A stretch of 64,000 bases of DNA from Bacillota bacterium (GTDB lineage Bacteria; Bacillota; Clostridia; Acetivibrionales; JAFADI01): NCBI GenBank assembly GCA_023424965.1, contig JAFADI010000007.1, positions 51,210 to 115,209 on the forward strand, given 5' to 3'. Of the stretch, positions 16,680-25,300 are shown one piece after another (position 1 is the stretch's first letter; each line of letters starts with the position of its first letter). Under the pieces are notes generated by a model. It did no database searches and was not told the DNA's origin. It was given only the letters and a program-made list of their open reading frames with translations. Made by a program: the position numbers and the translations under genes.

Positions 16680-17876
16680 TTGGATTTCAATTTCGATTTG
16701 AATCTTGTACAGTCCCAGAAAATTCTATTGACGCCACAATTGAAACAGGCTTTGGAAATACTCAAGATGACTTCACAGGAGTTGTTTGAATATGTAGAGG
16801 AAGAACTTGAAAAGAATCCTATTCTGGAGGCATTGGAAAGTGAAGGCTACATGGGTGAGGAAACTGAAATAGACAATAGGGATGAACTGGAATGGGACTC
16901 TCAGGCCGGCTACAGGGGAAGTTCCATCGACACGGATGAAAGATGTTTTTTCAGAGTGTCGGACTTTACGGTAGATAAAGCTACCGTAGGGTTGTCTTTA
17001 AAAGAACATCTTGTTTTCCAGCTCCATACTTCTGCACTGACAGGCGAACAAATCGTCATCGGGGAGTATCTGGTAGACAACATTGATGAAAACGGATATA
17101 TAGCCATTGACCTTTCAGAAGCTGCTTCCTATTATAATGTACCTGCATCAAAAATAAAAAAAGTGCTGGATCACATACAGTCTTTCGATCCGCCCGGGAT
17201 TTGCGCAAGAAATCTCAAGGAGTGCCTGCTCATCCAGCTGCGGCAAATGAACTGCAAGGACCCCGTTGTCCGGAGGGTTGTGGAAAACCATCTGGATGAC
17301 CTTGCAGCCAACAGGATATCCCGTGTGGCAAAAAATGTGGGAACGGATATAAAAAAAATCAATGAGGTGTTTGAATTGATCAGGACTCTGGAGCCAAAAC
17401 CCGGGAGAGCTTTCGGGGATGGTGAAGAAGTTAAATATATCATTCCCGATATCACTGTAAGAAAAGTGGTCGATAAGTTTGACATCACTGTCAATGACGA
17501 CTCCATCCCGCTGATAGGAATAAACGAGTATTACAAAGGCTTTTTGTCCCAGGATTTGAATGTGGAGGCCAGAAAATACATGCAGAGCAAGCTGGACAGC
17601 GCCCGGTGGCTCATAAAATGCCTGGAGCAAAGGCGGAATACTTTAAGGAAGGTAGCCGAGGAGATCGTGGGGAGGCAGGCGGAGTTCTTCGGGAAAGGGG
17701 TGAAGCATTTGAAGCCGCTGACCATGAAGGAAATCGCAGGGAAAATCGATATGCATGAATCTACCGTAAGCAGGGCCATCAGCGGAAAATACCTGCAATG
17801 CCCCTGGGGGGTATTCGAAATGAGGTATTTCTTTTCAGGAAAGCTGTCCGCAGGAAAAGTAAAAAAACAAAAATAG
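16680..17876 (+). CDS. rpoN: RNA polymerase sigma-54 factor lacking the C-terminal RpoN box
   Basis: About 398 residues. Region I (LVQSQKILLTPQLKQALEI, then EEELEKNPILE) is clear, followed by an acidic region II and the core-binding domain (DPPGICARNLKECLL near residue 175). A helix-turn-helix region follows (MKEIAGKIDMHESTVSRAISGKY, about 348-370). Normal sigma-54 proteins continue another 60-70 residues to the RpoN box (ARRTVAKYRE), which reads the -24 element. Here the protein stops shortly after FEMRYFFSGK, and a terminator follows at 17907. None of the three downstream frames encodes an RpoN box, so this is not a simple frameshift. Start: the TTG at 16680, six bases after GGGGTG, is favoured over the GTG at 16671. 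No enhancer-binding activator is in the window. Confidence 0.85.
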   Translation: MDFNFDLNLVQSQKILLTPQLKQALEILKMTSQELFEYVEEELEKNPILEALESEGYMGEETEIDNRDELEWDSQAGYRGSSIDTDERCFFRVSDFTVDKATVGLSLKEHLVFQLHTSALTGEQIVIGEYLVDNIDENGYIAIDLSEAASYYNVPASKIKKVLDHIQSFDPPGICARNLKECLLIQLRQMNCKDPVVRRVVENHLDDLAANRISRVAKNVGTDIKKINEVFELIRTLEPKPGRAFGDGEEVKYIIPDITVRKVVDKFDITVNDDSIPLIGINEYYKGFLSQDLNVEARKYMQSKLDSARWLIKCLEQRRNTLRKVAEEIVGRQAEFFGKGVKHLKPLTMKEIAGKIDMHESTVSRAISGKYLQCPWGVFEMRYFFSGKLSAGKVKKQK

Positions 17877-17906
17877 CTTCTGCAGGATGAAAATCTGCAC
17901 AATCAT

Positions 17907-17938
17907 AAAGCCCGTCATTGAATGATGGGCTTTAATTT
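17907..17938 (+). terminator. Terminator between rpoN and the convergent small gene
   Basis: 13-base arms 17907-17919 and 17921-17933 with one wobble, an AAAGCCC/GGGCTTT core and a T-rich right side. It lies only 30 bases after the rpoN stop, leaving no room for a hidden RpoN box. It can serve the minus-strand gene too. Confidence 0.8.
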
Positions 17939-17951
17939 CAAATACAGGGAA

Positions 17952-18257
17952 TCAGAAGGGCCATTGGGGTCCGGGATCACGGGCCAGCCCAAGAAACCCG
18001 GGAATTCCGCGGCTTCCAAACATCTCTCTTTCGATGTCCTTTATCTTTTCTTCCGAATAGTAGTTAATCTCACCGATTTTTCTGACTTTATCGGAATATT
18101 CCCTTAGAGCTTCCAGCTCTTTTCCCGTTAACGCGGTCTGGCAGTCATCTGAGTTAAGTATTCTGTTGAGCTCGGAACTGTATTCGTAGCCGTCGTCTAC
18201 ATCCTTTATGCCGTTTTTCAGAAAATCAAGCAGTCTTTTTGGAACAACCCTGTCCAT
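17952..18257 (-). CDS. Small protein of unknown function
   Basis: About 101 residues from the ATG at 18257, which has GGTTGGTG just upstream; a TTG at 18269 would add four residues. The protein is acidic to neutral and soluble: a helical N-terminus (VPKRLLDFLKNGI), a central charged helix (ELEALREYSDKVRK) and a Pro/Gly-rich tail. I do not recognise it. It begins 36 bases after the apgM stop on the same strand, so it is probably the second gene of that transcript. Confidence 0.6.
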   Translation of the reverse strand: MDRVVPKRLLDFLKNGIKDVDDGYEYSSELNRILNSDDCQTALTGKELEALREYSDKVRKIGEINYYSEEKIKDIEREMFGSRGIPGFLGLARDPGPQWPF

Positions 18258-18292
18258 AACATTCACCAACCCTGCACAAGCGATAAGTCGCC

Positions 18293-19504
18293 TTATTTTC
18301 CATTGATAAAATAGTCCATCAGCCGATGGCCTTCTCCAACATAGCGGTTTGTCTCTTTTGCCTGGAATTCGTCATACCCGTGGACTCCCGACACTCTTTC
18401 AAAGTTTTTATGGTAGATGATATAGGGTACGGGCTCCGAAGTATGTGTCCTCAAAGACAAGGGGGTAGGATGGTCGGGCAATACCATGACCTTGTAATCG
18501 TCAAATTTTTCAAGGCCCTTAAGAAGGGTGCCCACCACCAGTTCGTCGATAAGTTCGATGGACTTCACCTTGTTTTCTATTTCATGCCGGTGGCCGCACT
18601 CGTCAGGAGCCTCCACGTGCACATAAACAAAATCCCGTCCTGCTTCCAGCTCGGCAAGGGCTGCCTGGGCTTTGCCAAGAAAATTCGTATGTATATTTCC
18701 CGTAGCGCCCTCTACATCGACGGATTTCATTCCGGCACACAGGCCGATGCCTTTTATAAGATCCACCGCCGAAACGACGGAGCCTTTTACCTGATATTTA
18801 TCGTAGAAGCTGGGAATGGCGGGTCTTTTACCTTCACCCCAGAGCCAGATCGAGTTTGCGGGACGAAGACCTTTTGCGATTCTTGCCTTGTTTACCGGAT
18901 GGTCTTTTAAAAAGCCGGAACTCTTGATCATCATATCCAGCAGCATATTGCCGTATTCGCCGCGGGGAAGGTAATTGCCCACCCGCTTTTCCAGAATGTC
19001 GTGGGGCGGGGTCAGGCTGAAAGCCGTGGTGCCGTTTTTCCATACCATGCAGTGACGGTAGCTGATCCCCGGATAAAAGGTGATACGGTCGGAAGAGAAA
19101 TGCCGGTTCACTTCTTCAATGATCAGACTTGCTTCCTCCGTGGATATTTCATCGGAACTGTAGTCCAGCATTGTCTTTCCCGTATAGTCCGCTTCCTCCG
19201 AGAGGGTAACTAGATTACATCGGAAAGTGACATCGGTATCGGCCAGCTCAATTCCCATACTTGCCGCTTCAAGGGGAGAACGGCCTGAATAGTATACCGC
19301 AGGGTTATAGCCCATGACGGAAAGGTTGGCGGAATCACTTCCGGGAGGAATACCTTCCGGAACGGTCTTGACCAGGCCCACTTCGCCATGCCTTGCCAGA
19401 AAATCTATGTTTGGTTTCTTTGCAGCCTGCAAGGGAGTTTTATTGTTCAGTTCTTCCACGGGATAGTCCGCCATCCCGTCCCCAAGTATGACGATGTATT
19501 TCAT
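18293..19504 (-). CDS. apgM: Cofactor-independent phosphoglycerate mutase, archaeal type
   Basis: About 403 residues. The N-terminus VILGDGMADYP carries the alkaline-phosphatase-superfamily metal-binding Asp. GSDSANLSVMGY near residue 60 holds the Ser that is phosphorylated in this family. VHVEAPDECGHR (near 275) and VLPDHPTPLSLRTHT (near 350) supply further metal ligands. The enzyme interconverts 3- and 2-phosphoglycerate. This archaeal-type form is separate from the GpmI type and is found in many clostridia; some members have been annotated as homoserine kinase-like, which I consider less likely. Start: the ATG at 19504 follows AAGGATGG; an ATG three codons upstream is the alternative. Confidence 0.88.
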   Translation of the reverse strand: MKYIVILGDGMADYPVEELNNKTPLQAAKKPNIDFLARHGEVGLVKTVPEGIPPGSDSANLSVMGYNPAVYYSGRSPLEAASMGIELADTDVTFRCNLVTLSEEADYTGKTMLDYSSDEISTEEASLIIEEVNRHFSSDRITFYPGISYRHCMVWKNGTTAFSLTPPHDILEKRVGNYLPRGEYGNMLLDMMIKSSGFLKDHPVNKARIAKGLRPANSIWLWGEGKRPAIPSFYDKYQVKGSVVSAVDLIKGIGLCAGMKSVDVEGATGNIHTNFLGKAQAALAELEAGRDFVYVHVEAPDECGHRHEIENKVKSIELIDELVVGTLLKGLEKFDDYKVMVLPDHPTPLSLRTHTSEPVPYIIYHKNFERVSGVHGYDEFQAKETNRYVGEGHRLMDYFINGK

Positions 19505-19781
19505 AATGTCCATCCTTTGTAATGTTATTGTCCATTAAATTATAACAAACTTTGCCGCAATAGTGAAGGGAAGACGGGGTATTTTTGAGGTGGGGGTAAA
19601 TAATTTGCATGGAGTTGTTAAATATTATAAAATATTGTCATAGAACGATATAAGTTGTTGCGCTCCGCTTCCGGATACGAATTCTGTCACGGAGCACCGG
19701 CTTTTCGGCATAAAATAGTACGGAGACAATGAGCTGGGTTGTAGGACCCTTACTTTACTTAAGACTTTGAGGAGTGGGAGC

Positions 19782-20228
19782 ATGAGTGATATTCCGGTCA
19801 ATTTCAAAGAACAGCTGAAGGAAAGAGGATATAAACTTACTGCCCAGAGGCAGGCAGTACTGGATGTGATTTTGGAGCATGCCGGCCAGCATCTGAGTAC
19901 GGAGGAAATATTTGCACTGGTGAAGGAAAGGCAGCCGGACATCGGCCTGGCAACCGTATACAGAACATTGCTGCTCCTTGACAGGATGGAGCTTGTGTAT
20001 AAGCTGGACCTGGATGACGGCTTGAGCAGGTATGAAGCAAACAGGCACAATGAAGACCACCGGCACCACCATCTGATCTGCACAAAGTGCGGTTCCGTCT
20101 ACGAAGTTCAGGAAGACCTTCTGGAAGCCCTGGAGGAGCAGATACTGAAAAAGAACAATTTTGTGGTAAAGGACCACAGGGTTAAGTTTTACGGTTACTG
20201 CGAAAACTGTTTTAAGAGCATGGTGTGA
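19782..20228 (+). CDS. fur: Fur-family metal-dependent transcriptional regulator
   Basis: 148 residues of the Fur family: an N-terminal winged helix (YKLTAQRQAVLDVI, then IGLATVYRTLLLL, the recognition helix) and a C-terminal dimerisation domain with HRHHHLICTKCG and CENC. The paired CxxC motifs bind structural zinc, and the His cluster forms the regulatory metal site. Whether the signal is iron (Fur), peroxide (PerR) or zinc (Zur) cannot be settled by eye; I use fur for the family's commonest member. Start: the ATG at 19782 is seven bases after AGGAG. The gene stands alone, with about 280 bases of upstream DNA in which I see no clear operator. Confidence 0.85.
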   Translation: MSDIPVNFKEQLKERGYKLTAQRQAVLDVILEHAGQHLSTEEIFALVKERQPDIGLATVYRTLLLLDRMELVYKLDLDDGLSRYEANRHNEDHRHHHLICTKCGSVYEVQEDLLEALEEQILKKNNFVVKDHRVKFYGYCENCFKSMV

Positions 20229-20331
20229 GATCTGCATTCTTTTTGTATGATAGATGCATAATAATATATTATGCTGTGAAGGATTGTCTTCAAATCGATC
20301 AAAATGCTCTAAATCTCCATTGGAGGAAATT

Positions 20332-21675
20332 ATGCAAAAGAAAGCTGTTGTTTTGATATCCGTGCTGGTACTGATTGCGCTGGCGGGTGCAGGCTATGTA
20401 ATTTACGGAAGACCCGTGCAGGATGCCGCAAATGAGATCCAGGAGACGGGCAGGGAAGTGCCCTCCGGCGGGGAAACAGTTACGGCCCCCCAAGCGCAGG
20501 GGACAGGTTTGCCGGACCCTGCAGAGACGGCGGAGGAGCCGGAAAAGACCGAAGAGATTCCGGTAGATGGGAATACACCGGAATATGAACTGAAGGCTTC
20601 GCTGAATCTCAAGGCCTCTGCCGGGGCTTACATAAAGCTTCAGTATTACCAGGACGGAAGCACTGTTGTAAAAGAGCTTGGACAGGAACAGATTCCCGAG
20701 TTCAAAGAGCTTTATAAAAAGAGGGAAGAAGATAGGGCAGGAAGTACGGAAGCTTTTAAGATCAAAAAAGCATATCTGAATGCCAAATATGCAAAGGTGT
20801 ATTTTATCCTGCTGGAAAATCAAACGGGAGACCAATTCCTCACCTCCATCTATTCCTGCTCCCTGGCTGACGGTACGGTAAAAAAGCTTTTTTCTCAGGT
20901 GGCCGGACCCATGGAGCTTTATCCCTCCAAAGATTTGAAATATATCGGTTACAGCTATTATGACAGTCCTGCCAGCAGCATTCACCAGGAGAAAACGCTG
21001 TTCCAGCTTTTGCGGTGCAGCGATGACGCCTATCTGGTGGAGGGCAGCCGTGTGCCTGGCGGCGGCTTGATCGGGGACAATAAGGATACAAAAAACATCT
21101 ACGATTATACCTTCATAAAGTGGAAGGATGCAAACACCGTAACACTCGGCGAGACAGCCTATCCCAAAGGAGAGTCCGGCAAAGGCGGTACCAGGGAAGT
21201 GACTTATGATGTTGATAAAAATGTTTTTCTAAATGCCGATGGGAGCGTAGTGAAGGCAGCAGACGGCAAAAAAGAGGAACAGCAAGTCAAGGCCGACAGT
21301 GAGCCTGTCAAGGTGCTAAAAGATTTTTACGGGTTTTTGTCGGCGGAACAGTACCCAAAGGCCTACGACATACTGGACGACAAATTCATGTTGGATGCCT
21401 TCAAGCTTCTGGGAGCAACGGAACTGACAAAAAAGGACATCGATATCGACAGCTTTGCCATGTACGGAAGCCTTTTTAAAGCGGCCAGGCTGCAGGGCAT
21501 CGTTCTGGAGAAGACGGAAGCGGACAAATCCGCAATCTATTTCTATCAGATTTTTTCCATGGGTGAGGGACAGGAAGCGAAACAGGCTCTGGTGGCAAAT
21601 CTGGTAAAAACCCAGAAGGGATGGAAAATATCTTCCGTGAAAGACGGCAACGCAAATGAAAAGCCTTTTAAATGA
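20332..21675 (+). CDS. Membrane-anchored exported protein of unknown function
   Basis: 447 residues from the ATG at 20332 behind TTGGAGG. A short basic start and one hydrophobic helix (residues about 5-24) act as a signal anchor; there is no lipobox. Residues about 30-85 are a Pro/Glu/Thr-rich linker. Two folded parts follow. The first (about 85-320) is rich in beta-like segments with repeated Tyr (LQYYQDG, YIGYSYYDS). The second (about 325-447) resembles the small alpha+beta domains with a KDFYGFLSAEQYPKAYDIL start and a QALVANLVKTQKGWKISSV end that are common in extracytoplasmic clostridial proteins. Function is unknown. It is not closely spaced to its neighbours. Confidence 0.72.
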   Translation: MQKKAVVLISVLVLIALAGAGYVIYGRPVQDAANEIQETGREVPSGGETVTAPQAQGTGLPDPAETAEEPEKTEEIPVDGNTPEYELKASLNLKASAGAYIKLQYYQDGSTVVKELGQEQIPEFKELYKKREEDRAGSTEAFKIKKAYLNAKYAKVYFILLENQTGDQFLTSIYSCSLADGTVKKLFSQVAGPMELYPSKDLKYIGYSYYDSPASSIHQEKTLFQLLRCSDDAYLVEGSRVPGGGLIGDNKDTKNIYDYTFIKWKDANTVTLGETAYPKGESGKGGTREVTYDVDKNVFLNADGSVVKAADGKKEEQQVKADSEPVKVLKDFYGFLSAEQYPKAYDILDDKFMLDAFKLLGATELTKKDIDIDSFAMYGSLFKAARLQGIVLEKTEADKSAIYFYQIFSMGEGQEAKQALVANLVKTQKGWKISSVKDGNANEKPFK

Positions 21676-21746
21676 GTTGTTTGGAATACATAATTATAGT
21701 ATATTTAGTAAAGAGAGAATAGAGAAAAGAGGAAAAAGTCTAAATA

Positions 21747-22532
21747 ATGTTACATGAATTTTCACGCACGGAGCTCCTCATAGGAGCAGATGCACTAAAG
21801 AGGCTTTCCGAAAGCAAGGTCGCAGTATTTGGCATCGGAGGAGTGGGGTCTTTTGTGGTTGAAGGTCTGGTACGCAGCGGAGTGGGTAAATTCGTGCTTG
21901 TAGACGATGACTGTATATGCCTTACCAATCTGAACAGGCAGCTCCACGCCACCAGGAAAACCGTAGGAAAGCCTAAAGTTGAAGTAATGCGGGACAGGAT
22001 CCTTGAGATCAATCCCAGGGCGGAAGTCACCACCCATCAATTATTCTACATGCCCGGGCAGACGGATGGAATTATAAGCGAGGACTGCAATTATATCATC
22101 GATGCCATCGATACGGTCACGGCAAAAATAGGGCTTATCCTGGAAGCTGCTTCAAAAGGCATACCGGTGCTCAGCAGCATGGGAACGGGCAACAAACTGG
22201 ATCCTACAAAATTTGAGATCACCGACATATACAAAACTTCCGTTTGCCCCCTTGCCAAAGTAATGCGCAAGGAACTGAGACAGCGGGGAGTGGAAAAACT
22301 GAAGGTGCTGTATTCAAAGGAGGAACCGGTAAAGCCGGTAGAGACGGAAAATTCCAGCTGCAGTGCGGGCTGTATCTGCCCCAAGGGCACCACAAGAAAA
22401 TGCACCATAAGGCATCAGATTCCCGGAAGTATTTCCTTTGTGCCGTCGGCGGCCGGGCTTATCATCGCCGGAGAAGTCATCAAAGACCTGATCGGTTATA
22501 ATCGGACAAGTGGTGGAGATAAAAATGTTTAA
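21747..22532 (+). CDS. tcdA: tRNA threonylcarbamoyladenosine dehydratase TcdA
   Basis: 261 residues of the ThiF/E1-like superfamily. The nucleotide loop reads VFGIGGVGSFVVEGL (about residue 27), with DDDCICLTNLNRQLHA following and an internal DAIDTVTAKI. The Cys-rich insert SSCSAGCICPKG near residue 205 and the TVCPLAK-like catalytic region (KTSVCPLAKVMRKELR) fit TcdA (CsdL/YgdL). TcdA uses ATP to cyclise t6A37 to ct6A in tRNAs. Its end overlaps the next gene by eight bases, so they are translationally coupled. It heads a run of plus-strand genes leading to the oxidoreductase. Confidence 0.9.
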   Translation: MLHEFSRTELLIGADALKRLSESKVAVFGIGGVGSFVVEGLVRSGVGKFVLVDDDCICLTNLNRQLHATRKTVGKPKVEVMRDRILEINPRAEVTTHQLFYMPGQTDGIISEDCNYIIDAIDTVTAKIGLILEAASKGIPVLSSMGTGNKLDPTKFEITDIYKTSVCPLAKVMRKELRQRGVEKLKVLYSKEEPVKPVETENSSCSAGCICPKGTTRKCTIRHQIPGSISFVPSAAGLIIAGEVIKDLIGYNRTSGGDKNV

Positions 22533-23196
22533 TAAAAGAATCAGTATTTTTACAGGACATTTCGGAAGCGGCAAGACGGAAGTAGCGCTCAATTATGCGC
22601 TGGAGCTGGCCGAAAGAGGGAAAAGGACGGCTATCGTGGATTTTGACATCGTCAACCCCTTTTTCCGTACCGCCGATGCCAAAGCCATACTGGAGGAAAA
22701 AGGCATCTGGGCGGTAGTGCCGGTGTATGCAAATACCAATGTGGATGTTCCTGCGTTGCCTCCGGAAATAAGCTCGGTATTCGAGAAGAAAGAGTACAGT
22801 GTGGTGCTGGACGTAGGAGGAGACGATCTGGGAGCCAGGGTGCTTTCAAGATACAGGGATGAGATTTTCCAGGACGACTATGAAATGTTTTTTGTCGTAA
22901 ACATTATGCGGCCAATGACCGATACAATAGAAAAGATCGAACAAATGATATGGGAAATCGAAGAGAGCGCCAGAATCAAAGTCACAAAACTGGTAAACAA
23001 CACGAATCTGCTGCAGTACACCTCGGAGGAGGACATCCTTAAGGGCCAGGCCATGGTGGAAGCCATTTCGCAAAAGCTGGGAATTCCCATCGCTTTTATC
23101 AGCGGCCTGGGGATTGACGGCAGGTCCATCGAAGAGAAGACTGGAATAAAAGTATTGGAGATGAACAGACAGATTAAATTGCCTTGGGATATATAA
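22525..23196 (+). CDS. P-loop ATPase, MinD/ArsA-like, linked to oxidoreductase genes
   Basis: About 223 residues. The Walker A motif GHFGSGKTE sits at residues 10-18, IVDFDIVNPFFR gives a switch-like Asp, and VVLDVGGDDLGAR a Walker B-like segment. The overall layout is a SIMIBI-class NTPase similar to CobQ/MinD proteins, without a membrane-targeting helix. Start: the ATG at 22525 with GGTGGAG upstream; the gene overlaps tcdA by eight bases. From memory, an ATP-binding protein of this kind often stands directly before four-subunit 2-oxoacid:ferredoxin oxidoreductase genes in Firmicutes, which would suggest a maturation or control role. That is inference. Confidence 0.75.
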   Translation: MFNKRISIFTGHFGSGKTEVALNYALELAERGKRTAIVDFDIVNPFFRTADAKAILEEKGIWAVVPVYANTNVDVPALPPEISSVFEKKEYSVVLDVGGDDLGARVLSRYRDEIFQDDYEMFFVVNIMRPMTDTIEKIEQMIWEIEESARIKVTKLVNNTNLLQYTSEEDILKGQAMVEAISQKLGIPIAFISGLGIDGRSIEEKTGIKVLEMNRQIKLPWDI

Positions 23197-23207
23197 CGGG
23201 GGTATTT

Positions 23208-23921
23208 ATGGGCATTGATTTTAAATTGGGGGATTTTCTGGACCGTGGGAAAATAATCAGAACCAGGCACTGTGAAAGCCATAATTGGGTCACCAATATG
23301 GTTTACGGCATCGATGAAGAGAGCATTGAAGTCGATATGGGGCTTGAAAAGAATTACATCGACAACATCCTCATGATCGGGGACACCATGAAGTGCAAGT
23401 TCACAACGGACGAGCATGAATACATCATCATCGGCTGGGTCACCAGGATCAACACTCAATTTCCACAGAGCATAACAATAAAAGTCCATCAGATCGAAAG
23501 GTTCGAAAATAAACGGGACCGGTACAGGTATGACGTGTACCTGAGCACTGTAGTAAAGCTTAAGAAAGAGGATATTAAGGGAGCCTTTGCTATTCTTACC
23601 AACATAAGCTTTGCCGGTTCCGCTTTTATTGTCAGAGAAGAGCTGGGAACCCTCCTGGGTTTTGACGAAGCTGCAGTTTCCAATTCCAACGTATATATGG
23701 AGGTATACCTTTCTCCGCAAAAAATAATTTCCGTCGAAGGCGAAATTGTGAGAAGAAATGTTAAAGACAGGGGTATCGAGTACGGAGTACGCCATTTTGA
23801 CATGGAGCTGGACTGCGAGAAGCTGCTGAATGATTTCATGGGCGAACTTGCAATTAAGGATAAAGAGTTTTATAATAAACGGAGTGGCTTTTGGTCAAAG
23901 AACAGCAAATTTGGAAGTTGA
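23208..23921 (+). CDS. PilZ-domain (YcgR-like) cyclic-di-GMP receptor candidate
   Basis: 237 residues. The N-terminal ~100 residues form a beta-rich YcgR-N-like domain (KLGDFLDRGKII, VEVDMGL-like strands). The C-terminal PilZ domain begins at about residue 104. Both cyclic-di-GMP motifs are visible: RDRYR (R-x3-R) and NISFAG (N/D-x-S-x2-G). It should therefore bind the second messenger in the cytoplasm. YcgR proteins usually act on the flagellar motor or on surface production. The start ATG at 23208 follows GGGGG. The gene lies 11 bases after the P-loop gene and about 70 before the ferredoxin gene, an unusual neighbourhood for a motility brake. Confidence 0.82.
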   Translation: MGIDFKLGDFLDRGKIIRTRHCESHNWVTNMVYGIDEESIEVDMGLEKNYIDNILMIGDTMKCKFTTDEHEYIIIGWVTRINTQFPQSITIKVHQIERFENKRDRYRYDVYLSTVVKLKKEDIKGAFAILTNISFAGSAFIVREELGTLLGFDEAAVSNSNVYMEVYLSPQKIISVEGEIVRRNVKDRGIEYGVRHFDMELDCEKLLNDFMGELAIKDKEFYNKRSGFWSKNSKFGS

Positions 23922-23991
23922 TATTTTACCAATTTTGATGTTTTATTTGTATTTAAAGGATTTGTATTAACTGATTGAGTGAGGGATCGTA

Positions 23992-24198
23992 ATGGCGAAG
24001 GTAACTTTTTTTGAAGAAAAATGTAAAGGGTGCAAACTCTGTACTACGGTTTGTCCAAAGAAGATCGTAGTGATGAAGGCAGACAAGCTGAACCATAAGG
24101 GCTTCCACCCCGCTGGCATTACCGATGCTGAAAAATGTATCGGCTGCGCTTTTTGTGCAACAATTTGCCCGGATTGTGTGATTGAAGTAGAAAAGTAA
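23992..24198 (+). CDS. 2-oxoacid:ferredoxin oxidoreductase delta subunit (2[4Fe-4S] ferredoxin)
   Basis: 68 residues with two complete [4Fe-4S] motifs, CKGCKLCTTVCP and CIGCAFCATICP, separated by about 25 residues. This is the small electron-transfer subunit that passes electrons from the TPP subunit to free ferredoxin. It is the first gene of a delta-alpha-beta-gamma cluster, 21 bases before the alpha gene. The gene order and sizes match branched-chain (VOR-type) or 2-oxoglutarate (KOR-type) enzymes. Confidence 0.92.
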   Translation: MAKVTFFEEKCKGCKLCTTVCPKKIVVMKADKLNHKGFHPAGITDAEKCIGCAFCATICPDCVIEVEK

Positions 24199-24219
24199 GG
24201 GGTTAGGGGGAGATAGATC

Positions 24220-25275
24220 ATGGGTGAGAAATTATTGATGAAGGGGAACGAAGTAATTGCAGAAGCAGCGGTCAGAGCGGGCTGCAGGCATTATTTCGGC
24301 TATCCTATTACACCGCAGACGGAAATAGCGCATTATATGGCCAAGAAGATGCCTGAGGTGGACGGGGTATTCGTGCAGGCAGAAAGTGAAGTCGCGGCGA
24401 TAAACATGGTATATGGGGCCGCAAGTGCGGGCGCCAGGGTTTTGACTTCGTCGTCGAGTCCCGGTATAAGCCTGAAGCAGGAAGGCATTTCATACATTGC
24501 CGGAGCGGAGCTTCCGGCGGTTATTGTCAATATTGTACGCTGCGGTCCGGGCCTTGGAGGAATACTCCCGGCACAGTGCGATTATTTCCAGGCAGTCAAG
24601 GGCGGCGGACACGGAGACTATAAAATGGTGGTGCTTGCCCCGTCCAGCATCCAGGAACTCTATGAGATGACGGTAGAGGCATTCAACATCGCCGACAGGT
24701 ACAGGATTATCACCATGATTATGGGAGACGGTATCCTGGGACAGATGATGGAAGCAGTCGAGTTCAAGGACAAGGAAGAGGTTTGTCCGGCGGACAAGAG
24801 CTGGGCCACTACCGGCACCGGCATGAGCAGGGACAACAATGTCGTCACTTCCATCTATATCAAGCCTGAAATGCTCGAAAAGCACAATCTGAAGCTTCAG
24901 GCAAAATACAGGACCATCGAAGAGAATGAAACCAGAGTTGAGGTATTCAACTGTGAGAATGCGGACATCATTGTTACCGCTTTCGGAACCGTGGGACGAA
25001 TCGTAAAAAATGTCATCCGGATGGCCGAAAAGGAAGGAATCAAGGTGGGTTTGATCAGGCCTATTTCCCTGTGGCCCTTCCCTGTAGACGCTTTTGAAAA
25101 GTACGCAGAAGTTCCCAAGGCCTTCCTTTCCGTGGAGCTCAATGCAGGCCAGATGGTTGAGGATGTAAAGCTGGCAGTGAACGGCAAGCGTCCTGTTCAT
25201 TTCTACGGCAGAATGGGGGGTATGCTGCCAAGCCAGCAGGAAATCCTGGATAAGATAAAGGAAATTCTTAAGTAA
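24220..25275 (+). CDS. 2-oxoacid:ferredoxin oxidoreductase alpha subunit (VOR/KOR type)
   Basis: 351 residues. The pyrimidine-binding domain I motif YFGYPITPQTEI is at about residue 25, QAESEVAAINM near 50 and SSSSPGISL near 85. The C-terminal transketolase-like domain shows VTAFGTVGRIVK and LIRPISLWPFP. It forms the TPP site together with the beta subunit and takes part in the oxidative decarboxylation of a 2-oxoacid to acyl-CoA, CO2 and reduced ferredoxin. Automated annotation of similar proteins usually says 3-methyl-2-oxobutanoate dehydrogenase subunit VorB. The true substrate (branched-chain oxoacid or 2-oxoglutarate) cannot be read by eye. With ptb-buk in the window, a branched-chain acyl-CoA to acid plus ATP route is possible. 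Confidence 0.9.
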   Translation: MGEKLLMKGNEVIAEAAVRAGCRHYFGYPITPQTEIAHYMAKKMPEVDGVFVQAESEVAAINMVYGAASAGARVLTSSSSPGISLKQEGISYIAGAELPAVIVNIVRCGPGLGGILPAQCDYFQAVKGGGHGDYKMVVLAPSSIQELYEMTVEAFNIADRYRIITMIMGDGILGQMMEAVEFKDKEEVCPADKSWATTGTGMSRDNNVVTSIYIKPEMLEKHNLKLQAKYRTIEENETRVEVFNCENADIIVTAFGTVGRIVKNVIRMAEKEGIKVGLIRPISLWPFPVDAFEKYAEVPKAFLSVELNAGQMVEDVKLAVNGKRPVHFYGRMGGMLPSQQEILDKIKEILK

Positions 25276-25300
25276 ATTCGTTTCATGGAGGGGAATAAAA

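Noticed and set aside
17876..17950. Frameshift hiding an RpoN box behind the sigma-54 gene
   Set aside because: None of the three frames encodes the motif, and a terminator begins 30 bases after the stop.
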